64,000 nt of DNA from Porites lobata (Eukaryota > Cnidaria > Anthozoa > Scleractinia > Poritidae). The stretch lies in contig CALNXK010000329.1 in NCBI GenBank assembly GCA_942486035.1, positions 124,001-188,000 on the forward strand, read 5' to 3'. Both the position numbers and the translations under genes were made by a program. How positions within the stretch are numbered: position 1 is the stretch's first letter; every line of letters starts with the position of its first letter. Below the pieces are notes generated by a model that ran no database searches, was not told where the DNA came from, and worked only from the letters and a program-made list of their open reading frames with translations. This document shows, in pieces, positions 1 through 12,600 of this stretch.

Positions 1-1216
1 TTCTTAGGTCAAAAACATATACACCATGTGAAAAAATAACCAGTAATGACATAAGGCCCTCCTGATAATAACTAACAATTACTGGTTCTGTAATTCAGTT
101 TTCAGCTGTACAGATTTTCACTTAGAAAGTAACTCTGTACCTAAAATCATTCAGCTCAAATGAAGCTGATCGACTACTGCAAGATGGTCAGGCGCATTTG
201 TTTTGGAACACCTCGGGATTTTCTTGTTAAAACGATTATTTATTCGTTCTAGCATATAACTCTTCTTTTGGCCTTCCAACGGAATAGTTTTTCTCTGAGA
301 TAACATATTGATTGGCTCATTGTAGAATAAATAGAGCCTGTCAATTTAGTAAGTCGGCGGTCAACTGCTTATATATTCAATTAGCCAATTCCACGCCCTT
401 TGTTAACCTTTTAAGCGCTACGAGTGATCAGCATCAAATTTCTCCTTGTGATATCAATGCTTTGTAAAAAAGAGCGGTCATGAGAAATACGGACATAATC
501 ACACAAGATGAATTTGCTTGATATTTTACCAAGATCATTAAATAAGGGCAATATCAATGAATAGGGGCAACAAATGAGAATTCAAATTTTGATCTTAGGG
601 TTTAAAGTGTTAATCGGGACGAGCGAAATTAAAAGAAAACGTAAACGCGAGGAAAAAGTGCGAGGACTCTCTCTGCTCCTCGCTTCCATCTCTTTTTTCA
701 TGCCCCGTTCTTAAAATGCCACCAGGTAGCTTAATTTATCAAAGGCACCATGTAACTTAGAGAGAAAAAATGAAAGATTTCACTTAGCGGCGATGAAGCT
801 TCTGAAGATGAACCTGTTGTCAGTGACAAAAAAGAGACAAGGGCACATGTAACCATAACCTTCACAGCATGGGGCCAACCAAAAATAATCATTGACTACG
901 GGCTTCGCTCTCAGAGGTCATCTTCTCTTGTAAGCCTTCTGCACTTCCTCAGGTCAGTGCACGCTATCCTTGTGTGAGGAGGAAGCTTGGAACCGAGCGC
1001 CATCTGGATGATTCCGCCCGACAAGCTTGACGGGTGACGTCACATCCGAAACTGCCGAGGACAACTGGCAACCAGGCTGAGCCCTCTGTCAGTTGGGTTA
1101 TGTTATCCTGTTATGATATATTCGCATTGTTTGGTTCGAAGTTTTGTTTTGATTGGAGTGCCTGTAAATTAGCTAGAGCATATAATTGTACTTTCATTAT
1201 GAGAAGGTAATTGGCC

Positions 1217-1249
<33 letters not shown>

Positions 1250-1773
1250 CCAACTTTATTAAAATCGTGTTAAAACCTATACACGAAGGACAAAAAAACT
1301 GCAGTAGGGTAATTATAGTTCCTCGCCATAAAAGTATATACATGAAATTTTTAAACTAAAATCATAGGAGTTAGTTCAAATTTAATAATAATAAAAGTAA
1401 TCTTTTTTTTATTTTTTTATTTTTTAGTTTTTGTTAAAATAATGCCAGCCTCTAAAATTAAAAAGTTTCTCTAAAATGTTTCTAAAAATAAAAGAAATAG
1501 TAAAAATAATTATAAGTAATAGTGATACCGCAGTGATACTGAGTAAAAATATTAAGCAACCTTCCCCACAGGCTTGAGGTTTTGGAGATTGATTTATACA
1601 CGCGCACAAAGTCAAATAGCTAGAAAGATTTTTAATTTTCCTGTTTGAAAACAAACAGAAGGTAATCATATGCAAAGTCGTAAACCTGGGGCATTGAAGC
1701 ATTACATACTCTTTGTATAAGTTAGGTCTGGTCACAATGTTTTAACAGCGTTGTTAAATTAAGTCGGTTCAAA
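1..1773. other. No gene recognised
   Basis: I see no convincing exon in this stretch. It is AT-rich and holds a (TAA)n microsatellite near 1217-1247. The one longer open frame, on the minus strand at 1424-1735, is low-complexity and resembles nothing I know. The promoter of the gene starting at 1774 may lie at its right end, but I see no clear core element. Confidence 0.5.
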
Positions 1774-4700
1774 ATGGATATTTCAAGGGCGAATAGTCGT
1801 TTATCTGTGATAGTCTTTATCATTATTGCTTTCTCATTGAATACATCTTCACAGCATCTTTACAGCGAGGAGGAATCAGAAGAGATTGCCAACAAATGTA
1901 CGGTTTACGGGAGCGACTTTAAACGGTCATCGATGGAAACGGATCAAGAGGAATTTAACTCCAAAGGTATTGTTAGGGTACCACTGCTTCTTAACTTACA
2001 TCGATAAAATTATGCCACAATAGATCTCTGAAATCTCGCTTTAAACTCAAAGTTTCCCTAACAGTGAATTTTAAAAATTAGAAACAACTCTCTACCTGTG
2101 GCGGCTAGCTTAGATGGAAACTTCCCGCCGATCACTCAACCATTATTGTTTTGATGAAAGTAAACGGTAGGTAATTCTTAATTCTGACTGAATTTATACT
2201 CGACGTTTATATACAGACCCACTGAGATAATGAAACAGTCAGCCTCTGTTACCTCGGACACGCTTGGGTGCCCGTGCTATTGAGGTGTACGTAATATGAG
2301 CTTAAATATAGCGATGTGTCCAAAGGCAAGAGCTGTACAGGCTGAAGACCCCGCTAAAAAGAATGACCCCAGTTGAAGGACTTTCATTTCCAGTGAGACA
2401 GACCTCAAATTCGTTGTCGCTGCTGGAAATATCTGTAAATCATAAGTTATGTGCACACGAAAATGGTTTCGGCACCATTTCAGTCCTATACCAATTGCAC
2501 AACACCGAACGTGAGCGCAGTTTCCGCCGACAAAGATACTTGCTAGGAAAACAACACAAAGTAAATGCAATACTTCAAAAAGCAAGCTAAACGCACACGT
2601 CGTCAACTAAACAAGAAAATAAACAATAAAGCACGCGCCATAATAAAAGTACAAGCGCCAAAAGCGCACATACATGCACAATTACATCAACCCAAAGGAA
2701 TGGGCCGTGTTTGCTGGGATGCCATTGCATTGTCAATTGTGAGGAACATTTCTTTCGGAATGCAAAGTCATCTCTCTCCCTGATCGTAGATGCTATTATT
2801 ATATGGAGGAGAGTGTTTTACTGCGAACTAAACCACTCGTGGATTCCATACGCCACTTCATCCGGGACCCGAGTGGTGTATTTTCCGTATGTCACCTTTG
2901 TGAGTGTCGTATCGTTCAATGACGTCACGATTCCCGCCTTTTGCTTTTGTTGAATTGGTTTCTCCGTATAATAAAAAGAACATTACACGTTAGCTCGAAG
3001 ATATGAATTTTATGTTCTCGTGGCAAGAACATTGATATTGTTCTTGCCACTCGAACATAAAATTCATATCTTCTCGCCACCGTGTAATATCCTCTATATA
3101 TGGAAAGGTGAGTTATTATCACCAAGCTTGAATCTTGCATCGATATTGCACTCGTGCACTTTCAGTTGATGATGTGCAACTGTCCATAAGTTCCAATTCC
3201 GACGGGTAAATGGCCCTGATGTAATTTCCAAACAAATCCTTATTGCTAACGCTGAATAATGTAAGCCGTCGATATGCCGAAAAGTGTCGCTAAACTGGAT
3301 GGCTTTTGTCTGTTTTGACATACTTAAGTTTCAAATCATGGTTCAGATGGCCTAGGCATCAAGTCGTAATCGCCCGGGGGGGAACTCCGCTTATGAAAGG
3401 TGTGGGGATGCTAGTCGGAAATTTTGAATTAAACCCCTAAAGGATACCGATCTGGGCGTGGCCCAAGATTTTTTTGACCCCTACAAGATACCTTGTTAAA
3501 ACACAGACAAATGAAAAATACAGTGACTTTTAATGATGGCAGAGGCATTATCGTCGAATACTTTTACCCATAAGTAGTTTCTAAAAGCATCGTCATCAAT
3601 CTTATGACGATTCATATTGCATCTTTGGCACAAGAATCAAATATCAAGCTTGTGAATATTTTTAGCCGTGATCAAATAATCGTTTTGTGTCAGCAGCCAA
3701 GTTTCCTATCAAACTCTTCTAAAACAATGGCGGACAAAGACGTCTTCTTTACGTATGATGTTATAGAAAACTTGGATTATATGGACGGAGTAAATAAAAC
3801 GATTTAAAAATATACATATCAAATACATATTTTTATATTTTTTCGCGTGTAACCCTAAACGAGTCACTGTAATTCGCCTATGCATGAAACCACCGCACGT
3901 TCGATCGTTGCACTTAATTCGCCTAAACCGGTTTCTGAATCAGGAGATCAGATCCAGAAGCGTTTTTGATGCAGTTACAGGTAGATGTGTTGACCAAGTT
4001 ATCAATGGAGCTTTTGACCCTAAATTCAACTTTCAACGGGAGGAGAGGTTTCATCAAATTTTCATGGTCACAACAGAACTAACACGCAGCTGTTTGACAA
4101 TAGACAGTCATTTCAAGAAGCCACGTCATCTAGCGTGAATTTCGAAAGAGATTTAATTGGATAGTAAAAGTTTTGCGAGATTGCATTTTATCATAGATAA
4201 TTTTTATGATTACACGAGCACTTTAGTCGATTTGTTAATAGATCGAGGTTACGACACTGATTTGCACTATATGAAATCATGCTATCTTACAAGAAAATGG
4301 CCTCAGAGGAAACTAACGCTTGTCCTGGTTCAGTTGGTGATTTGATAGTTTTCCCAAGACCCTTCTACGACCACTATGCAGTCCGTGGAGAAAATGGAGA
4401 CATCTTCCACGTAACGTCTACTAGAGGACTGAATACCTCTGACAGTCCATGGAATTATAACAGTGCATTTTATTCCACCACAAATCCCAGCATGGCAGTC
4501 ATAAAGAAGGAAAAATGCAACGCTTTCATCAAAGAATTTGATAAACCGTATGTAGAAAAACATTGTAGCCTTCCGATTTCGGAAATTGTAGACAGAGCTA
4601 ATTCCAGAGTTGGTGGAGAAGGATATAATTTGCTTACCAATAATTGTGAACATTTTGCTCGCTGGAGTTGTGATGGAGAATGGAAGAGCAAACAAGCTGA

Positions 4701-6901
4701 TGCATTGATACCTCGTCTTTTTATGGCTGTATCATTATTTATGTCTTCGATCTTATTTATAATTTTTGTAAGGATGTTTAGAAGAGAAGAAAGAAGAGAA
4801 GAAAGAACATGATTGCTGTAGAACACCATGTACAAGAACTGAAGCAGTTACTAAGGACCAGATATTTGCTGTTTAATCGATGTTTTTTATGTTTTTGTTT
4901 TAATTCTTTTTTTTTTCACACCTTCCTTTTCTATAGTATATTGTGTATCGTTTCTGTACGTCGAAACATCATGTTTCTATAAGGTTAATTTTTAATCTTT
5001 ACGTGTTAATTTGAATCGCAGATCACATCCATTTGACAAGTCAGTTTAATTATTTAGTAGGTCCAGTTAATACTTTAATGTGTATATGTGTCTTTCTTCC
5101 CGATAACTGTTGATAAACAAGGAGATATCCAGGTCATTAACGCATGAAAGAATCAATTTACACTTCTTTAACCCTACAAAACAGGTCATTTCGGAGTTGC
5201 CCCAAGACTCTGTTTCAAAGCGAGGCTTAGTGCTAAGCCATTGACATGGAAATGCTTTTTTATTCTCATGCGAATAAAACACATTTTCACGGAAAGGTTT
5301 TGCACTTAGCCTCGTTTTGAAAGTGATAGTTTTTCGAACTAAGAAATGGCATATTCTGAAAATAAAAAATGCTATCTGCTGATAGTAAGCGAGCTTCTTT
5401 AGTCCTTAAATGAACTTGGTAGTGTTTAAATTTGTTTAGCAATGTGGATCTTTGACTAAAATTACTAAAGAGAAACTTCCCAAAACTGTTTTTACGTTGT
5501 CTTTCTTCTTCTCTTTCTTCTCTGGCCTTGTCTTTCTCTTTCTTCTAATGTGGGAGTAAATAATTTGTCACTGATCTATATGCTTGCCTTTGAAGAGAAG
5601 GTCTCAGGCGGAATTTATAACCTCCTAGGTATTCATGGTTAAATATTGTGTCAAATTTATCGTTCATTATTTTAACGCTTGCAGTCTTTCCCATCTTGCC
5701 TTCCTATTCTTCCTGATAAATAGTTCTTGTTGTTGGGTTTTTAACAGGTAATAATTTCCCTTTAATTGACTTCTCTTGCATAAGCCCAACTAGAACTCCT
5801 TCCTCGCTAAACTGATAAAACACCACTTCGAAAATATAAGACAACCCTCCCCCATAAAGCCCATAATTTGAAAAACCCCCTATTTAAAATATAAACGTAA
5901 CTCCCCCAGATTTACACGTGGAAAGATCATCTTTGCTATTATTGGACGCCAAATGTATTTTTAGTATTTAGAGTGGTTATTCGTATCTAACCAAAACAAA
6001 GGTAGTATTTACAAATAACCACATTACAGTTACCAAAATATAAACTTGATTATTTACAAATAACCAAAACTGAAATTTGGTTATCTAGCAAATAACCCAA
6101 ATTAAAAAGTAGTTATTTCTAAATAACCAAAATGCAAAGCTTTTGAAATAACCAAAATGTGAGATTGGTTTTTTATACATGACCAGAATGGAAAGTTGGT
6201 CATCTATCAATGCACAATTGGTTATTTAGTAAACAACCGAAATGAACAATATTTATTTATTTAAAATAAAAAAAAAATTGCAAAAAATGGTTATTTACCT
6301 AATTTGGTCTTAACAAGTGACCACGTGTCCCATTTTCCCGCTCATTTCCCATAATGACCTGCAGACTTCAATTTCCACATGGCTTCTTCCAACGATGACA
6401 CTTAACAATTACTCCAACGGTGCGCGTTTTATAAAAGCTTAGTCGGAATATCATAAGCTGTCTGATACTTCCTTACAATAATTTTTATCTTTCAGCTTGC
6501 GGTGCAGTCGTGAAATGCCACCCGAACGAAATGTCCATCTTTCTTTCCAAGTCCTTACTTTTGGGCGTCAATCGACAGAACCTTCGACTCCTGGACTCTA
6601 ATTGCACAGCGAAAGATAACGGCACGCACTTTTTTCTAACAACGACGTTGATTGGCTGTAGCACCTCGAGCACACACACAAATGACAGTGTAGTATACAG
6701 CAATATGGTTCGGCAAGTGTTTTCACCGACAACAATTATCACGCGAGCACCAGAAGTTAAGATCTCCTTCAGTTGCCATTATTCCAAACATGGTATCGTA
6801 TCTACTGGTGCTCTAACAAGGAGGAAGGGAGCGAAAATGGGACTGAGAGATGCTGCTGGTCAAGATTTCGCATCAGTTGAAAACATCTGTAGGAATGAAC
6901 G
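1774..6901 (+). CDS. Gene A: partial ZP-domain gene (signal exon + ZP-N exon)
   Basis: Two exons are supported: 1774-1966 and 6496-6901. Exon 1 begins with ATG, encodes a hydrophobic stretch (residues about 10-25) like a signal peptide, then an acidic segment, and ends in phase 1 at a GT donor. The second exon follows a TTTCAG acceptor and encodes a ZP-N half-domain with the four expected cysteines, and the family motif with LRLLD and a VVYSN strand. It is 406 nt long and runs phase 1 to phase 2, exactly like the matching exon of gene B. Its last 30 residues are strongly diverged from the other copies. I find no ZP-C, furin-site or transmembrane exon between 6902 and 9640. It may be a decayed copy, or its phase-2 donor may join gene B's downstream exons. 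The exons are real-looking; the gene model is uncertain. Confidence 0.45.
2007..4278. other. Intron of gene A, no further exon recognised
   Basis: This part of the first intron holds an almost perfect hairpin at 2982-3088, listed separately, and a dispersed-repeat-like segment around 3360-3870. The short open frames at 2277-2783 and 3884-4345 have no recognisable domains and look like chance. No tRNA or other RNA gene was recognised. Confidence 0.4.
2982..3088. repeat. Long hairpin / foldback repeat
   Basis: Two arms of about 50 bp (2982-3031 and 3039-3088) are reverse complements with a few mismatches and a 7-bp loop. The inner 35 bp, containing ATATGAATTTTATGTTC and GGCAAGAACA, pair almost completely. 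The whole is flanked by ATTACACG and CGTGTAAT. This is the structure of a foldback-type MITE. It has no coding capacity. I believe similar palindromes are common in coral DNA, but that is recollection. Confidence 0.75.
4297..4812 (+). CDS. LRAT/NlpC-P60-type membrane-anchored acyltransferase-like protein
   Basis: This is an intronless frame of 171 aa; an in-frame ATG at 4279 would add six residues, but the ATG at 4297 has the better context (AAAATGG). Residues 14-125 look like an LRAT (lecithin:retinol acyltransferase) domain: an N-terminal GD segment, the DHYAV motif with His26, a second His38 after DIF, and the NCEHF motif whose Cys117 is the expected nucleophile. A hydrophobic segment at about 140-159 followed by a run of Arg/Glu suggests a C-terminal tail anchor, as in HRASLS/PLAAT enzymes, which move acyl groups on phospholipids. 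Family assignment is by motif; the substrate is unknown. It lies in the first intron of gene A on the same strand, and the lack of introns suggests a retrocopy. Confidence 0.72.
   Translation: MASEETNACPGSVGDLIVFPRPFYDHYAVRGENGDIFHVTSTRGLNTSDSPWNYNSAFYSTTNPSMAVIKKEKCNAFIKEFDKPYVEKHCSLPISEIVDRANSRVGGEGYNLLTNNCEHFARWSCDGEWKSKQADALIPRLFMAVSLFMSSILFIIFVRMFRREERREERT
5189..5350 (+). repeat. Dispersed repeat R1, uninterrupted copy
   Basis: This segment starts near TCATTTCGGAG, contains CTCTGTTTCAAAGCGAGG and ends with CCTCGTTTTGAAAGTGA followed by a GAACT..GAAATGGC tail. The GCTTAGTGC and GCACTTAGC parts are inverted repeats, so it resembles a short MITE. A second copy at 44176-44786 is split by an insertion. 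Confidence 0.6.
5960..6300. repeat. Degenerate palindromic tandem repeat (AAATAACCAAA family)
   Basis: About ten diverged copies of a motif near AAATAACCAAAAT alternate with its complement (TTGGTTATTT), with roughly 30-bp spacing. It is very AT-rich and lies about 200 bp before the ZP-N exon of gene A. No coding potential is seen. Confidence 0.6.
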
Positions 6902-7176
6902 GTAAGATATGTCCCATTACATGAGTCCATCATATCAAGTCTGTTTAAGGATGGGACTAGGGACTCTATTCATGAGACTCTACCGGCTATAAGTCATGAG
7001 CCCTTTTGTCTAGTACTTGTATGAGGAAGTAATGGCTTAAACCACAGTTCCTGAATCCGTCACTTCGGTGGGAGACTCCCGCACGGCTTCAAACTATCGG
7101 AGAAGGAGATCTTTCCTAGACTGATGAGTTGGTCCTCGTTGAGTGACATCTAAGAAAGGCGTTTGAAAAGAGGTCA

Positions 7177-7704
7177 CTCAGTTAGTAGCCTGCGAAAACA
7201 TTCGTTTCTCCACGCTCTTCGCCGCTGGGGACGTTTCGCGCGGAGGAACGTCTGCGACTCAGCGACAGAAATTCCATACTGATGACGTAAAATATGTCCA
7301 GAATCCGGTCAGAAGCCCTGATTGGTCGACGGAGTGATATTAGCTATTGTTTACGAATGACAGACAAAAGACAACAGGTCACAAAGGTCAAATGTAAACG
7401 CGATGAATCTCTAACAAAACAGTCAATATTTGTGGAATGTAGTCTTCTCTAGAACAAACATTTGAGTTTTGCTGGAGCTCGTTCGCAGATGAACACAGCC
7501 CTTCACCAAAATCGACCAGGAGAAACCTAAAATTGAATAAATTTACATTTGAAACCCCATGACCACCGGATTTATTGAGTAAAGATTGATTTGCGTCATC
7601 AGTATGGAATTTCTGTCGCTGAGTCGCAGACGTTCCTCCGCGCGAAACGTCCCCAGCGGAGAAGAGCGAGGAGAAACGGATGTTTTCGCAGGCTACTCAG
7701 TTAG
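7177..7704. mobile_element. MITE with 102-bp terminal inverted repeats and 9-bp target duplication
   Basis: The element is 7186-7695 (510 bp). Its ends (7186-7287 and 7594-7695) are 102-bp inverted repeats with only about four mismatches, starting TAGCCTGCGAAAACA. Both sides carry the same 9-bp direct repeat CTCAGTTAG (7177-7185 and 7696-7704). Long inverted repeats with a 9-bp duplication are typical of Mutator-like (MULE) elements; no transposase is present, so it is a non-autonomous copy. Confidence 0.85.
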
Positions 7705-9640
7705 TGTCCCACTTCAGTTAAGAGATGGCCACTTAAAAAGAGAGTTAAAGAATGGAAGGGTCGAAGTAAAGATGTCATATTACATAAGGCCTAGCATCCT
7801 GATCTTTAGGGGCTCAAACTATCATTTCATAGGATAAACTCTACACCTGAAATATAATGAACATTTTACCCAGATTAAATATCGTCTGTTCCACATACTT
7901 TTCCTTCCGTTTTATTTTTCCAGGCTTTTCTTCTATTCCGGTAATCCTACCAGCCCAGCAACACGGAAAAGTCACACAACCGTTAAAAAAGAAGAAAGAA
8001 CCGAAGATAGAGAGAGTGCTCCTTAGTGTCAACTGAATTTTTCTTGATACAGTAACGTAAAGGCAGTATTATCGACGCACCGCGACCTACGGGCGATTGA
8101 ACAATCGCTGCACCCACATGCAGTTGTGACAGTAAACTTGAAACTTGAAAAATACAGCGGACGAAGCCAGAACGGCTCGGTATCCAGGGATACAATATTT
8201 TCAAAAAGAAATGACTCTAATTAAGTTGGTTGGTTGAATGGACTTTACTGTTGGGAAAATACAGTAGCGACAGCAACTTTGGAACGAGGCACGATGCTGT
8301 TGAAGGTCCCTAGTAGGTTTTTCGGGATGCGCGATTTGCCCTATTTAGAGGCCGGGATTCGGGATTTTAAAGCAATATGGGGGCAAGATTCGGGACTGAA
8401 AGCAGTGCGGGATGAGTGATGCCAAAAATAACCCTCGGGATTACGGGATTAAGCGAAATTTGGGTCGGGATTACGGGATTGAAGAACCCTTTTGGGGACT
8501 CTCGCTGTTATGTTGAAAGGAGCTGTGTTACAAAATTCAAACAGTAAAAGCCGTCATATTAAGTAAAACATAAAAATAAGGAAAGTACAAGAGTAAGTAC
8601 AAGGAGACACGGATGGACAAACCTGAAGAAGATTAAAACGGATTGCAAATTTCCGTTTTTGAAAACTTGTCAGCCTAGTAGTGTTTTAAAGTCAATTTCA
8701 TTCTTGGTGTTTGTATCGTTTGGTATAACGCTTTCGAAGAGATATTTGTTTGATACGAAATAGTGATCTTGTCTTTTACAAGTAAATGTTTCGCTAACGT
8801 CAACTGAGTTCCTTAGCAACTGAAGACGCTTTATAGGCAATATTAACCCAATGCTAGACAGCCGTGATACCGCAGCCCTTTTAATCAAATCGAAAAACTT
8901 TTCAAGTGACTTTAAAATATATGTGCTCAAAACTATATTTTATGTAAGTAAAATAAAATGGAATAATAAATACTGAAATTTTCATGCGATTCGCACAATA
9001 GTATAATTAATTTGTAGTTTGTGGAAACTGTTGATGAGGACGAGATGTCTATTGCCCGAATCGAAAAAGCCATAGTCAGTTGTTCTATATTTCTTGTTTG
9101 ATCGATAAAGCTCTGAGTGTGGGCAAAAGCGAGGTTACTGAAAACTTTCGAATTACTTGGACATCGTAATAACAAGAAAAATCAAATGAATTCTGCTACA
9201 GTCGTCAACTCTTTTCTAACCCCCATTAGTGATGGGTCCTTCCCGATGTTCAGTAAAAACTCTCTATAAGACGGGCAGCTTTTTAAGGGGCACTTATGCC
9301 CCGTCAACGGTGTCCTTCTTAGAATTAAGAGTTGACTGTATTTCCAAGCATCATAATTGATTCAGTCTACAACTGATGTAGTACTGTCACGTTCCGTCAT
9401 GGTGAATAATCGCTAATAAGGATTAGTTCTTTAAAATACACTACGCAAATTCATGGATCACTGAGAAAGATTTTCCGTGTTCCAATTATGCAAAGGTATT
9501 AGAGCCGACAAAAGAAACACTACGTTATGTTATTCCGCTATCCTTCTTTGTTCTCTGTGATGCATGAGTTCACTGAGATTACGGAATATTTTTCTCAACC
9601 TAAATGTCGTTCTTATTGTCTGTAAAGCGTTAATTTTATC
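7705..9640. other. No gene recognised between genes A and B
   Basis: I looked here for the missing ZP-C and transmembrane exons of gene A and found none. A repeat-like block at 8300-8500 contains several copies of CGGGATT and related words. Open frames at 8670-9175 on the minus strand are AT-rich and unremarkable. Confidence 0.5.
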
Positions 9641-12600
9641 ATGAAACCACGCGGCAAGACCGCCTTATTTGTGATTTTTCAGTTCTACTTTGTCTTTGTG
9701 AACTGTTATGAACTTGTTTCCTACGACACCCCTCAAGAAGCCATGCGAGCTGCGACGGAAACAGAAAATAGCGATACCTCTTCGAAGAACGTTCATGTTG
9801 TAGGTAAGTGTTAATAAAATTGCGCTTAGTATCATGTACTGACTTTTGCTGACCCAGTTTAACATAAAATGCAAACTGAGTATTTAGAGTATTATCGACT
9901 TTGTTCGACCACAACATAGATACAAGTATCACGTAAGTATCTGCTTTTTTGGAATGCAACTACTTAGACTAGCTATTTGAATTGTACATTCCGTGCACGC
10001 TCGGTTCTTGACGTTTTAGTAGGGTGAGCCCTTCTTGAGCTCCTTGTACAAATTACTGTATTATATTTTGCTAACAACTGCTGCTTGCTTGATTTTCAGA
10101 GAATGATGTGGAATTAGATCAAGCAGATGACAACCTAGGTTAGTTAAATGAGTTGTCTAATAACATATTAAAAGCCGATACAGCGTTTCATTACTGGCAG
10201 TTTTGGCCTTTGGTAACTACATTATATTTTCTCGGTAACCGTTTCCCGCCGCCTTTCTTCACCCCTCTTCAACGAGGGTCATAAAAAAAAACATTACTGA
10301 AAAAAGCTCTCACACAGCTCTATTAGTTCGATTTTGGTATAAAATACAATTTCTCCTAGCCGAAAAGTAAAGTTTTTAGTCTTAGTTTGGTTATTCATGA
10401 GCGAGGGAACTTTAAAACTGGCTTATTGGATAGAAAATACTTAAAAGTTATGATAAACAGGGCAAAGGTTACTTAGTGATTCATAAGGGCTGAATGTCCC
10501 ACTTGAATTTGGAAAAAGTTTGATTGATTTGACAAGAGGTTTCCACCGATATGGAGAAACTGCCTTTATATATTTTTTCATCACACAAAATGTATATGTG
10601 CAGTAATAACAAAAGAATTAAAAGCAAAGACTGAGTGTCAAACTATACTGCAAAATGATGATTATTTAACTCTTTCCCTTGCTCCTTGGCAATTATTACC
10701 CAGATTAGCAAAACAATGGCTTTCCATCAAACGTTCTCTGGGAAGTCATACCAGTTCTGTTCAGTTAATGACATTTTGCTATCAGTTAATACACTTTTGT
10801 TCTTCAGCTAACAAGGCCAGCGTGAGTTGCCTCAAAAACAACATGGTCATCGCCATTCCCAAGTACGTACTTCGTGGAGCTGACCGAGAGCACATCAGAG
10901 CATTGAACGTGAGCTGCACAGCTTCTGAAAACCTCACTCACTTTTTCCTCGACGTACCTCTGACCAGCTGCGGTACCAAAAAAAGGCACACAATTTCTTC
11001 CGTTGTTTACACCAACGAAGCTCTACCCGTTCCACCAATGTTAAAGGACGTCGTCTCTCACGTCCCTGATTTTCAGATTCCTTTTCACTGCTACTATGAC
11101 AACAATGGAGTTGTAACTAGCGTTGGCTTGAAGCCTTTTAGCAAGAAAGTGATTTTCTCAAAGAAAGGATTTGGAAGATTTGTTATCAAGCTTACCTTGT
11201 TCCCAGATATGAGGTTTGATATTCCACACCTGCTGTCCATATAACATATTTTTGTTATTTGATAGAGGGTACAAATAATAAGTTAGCCCCTGTTATCCTA
11301 TCTTCCTGGAAAACTGGTAACCATATCCGGTTCGAAGGACCATTTACTAGGAAGGATCAAATGCCTTTAGTTCGCTATATGAATACCATAGGCTTGAATT
11401 CTATGAATCGCAAACAATTTAAATCCACTAAACACCAAAAGCAAGCAATGACAACGAAGCACATCGGTTTGCAATCCCATGATTCCAAAGAAAGAACAGG
11501 CACACAAGGCGTGCACTGAAATCTGTACAACATTCTTGACACCATTGATTTCCTTTGGACTGTCAAAAAAACTGCAGATTTATGTGAATATCTAAATGTC
11601 CTTAAATATAAATTAATACATGGATTGAAGTTTGGAACATGTCACATTGTCACATTTTCTGTGCACTTTCTCACAATATGTGATCATATTTGTCGTCGTT
11701 TTTAGATTCGTAGGACCATACACTCAGAGCGACTTCCCCGTTATGAAGAAGCTACGGGAGAGGATCTATTTTGAAGCTTCAGTTGACACTGATGACCACA
11801 GGCTAACCATCCTCGCCAGGGATTGTTACGCCACGCCTTCATCAAACAGAAACAGTAACCCCAAGTACTGGATAATTCAAAAGGGGTGAGAAAAAAAATA
11901 TTTAAAAAGCACAGAAAACAAAAAAGGCCAGTTTAAAAAAATAGGAAAAAAAGGATTCGTGGCCACAATATCTCTGTAATATCTTTATCCCGTGAAAATT
12001 AATATATCCAATTCTCATCTTTATTACAGCGAAGCGTTTTGAAAATAGCTAAACAAAACGCGAAATAAATTACTGAATAAACTTGAAAAGTAAACTCGAA
12101 TCAATGGCTCTACCAGATGTTCTTCATTCTAAGGCTGTATAATATACGGGGTATTGGTATTAGGATCGAAACAGCCTCTTCAGCTATTTTATAGAGACGG
12201 GATTAGGCTGCTTTCTCCTACGGCCAACGCAATGATTGGCTCAGATCTCAACAGTGATAAGCCAGACCTTTGCTTAAACTAATAGTAGCAGGTGATAAAA
12301 TTACATTGGTGTCCATTTTGTTTCTTTTGCAGTTGTAAAGTAGATGAAACACTGATCTATCATCCATCTAATCACCTGTCTGAGAGATTTAGCGTAGAAA
12401 GCTTTTCGTTCATTGGTGATCACCCATTTGTTTTCGTCCATTGTCATGTACGAATTTGTAATGCCTCTGACCCAAACTCCAAATGCGTGCGCATTTGTGA
12501 AGACGTTGAACGACGCAAACGTGACGTCAGTTATGCAGCTGAGCTTGGCAATGACGTATACCCTCTTGCCCAGGGCCCTCTGTCTTTGTCAAAAGAAGAG

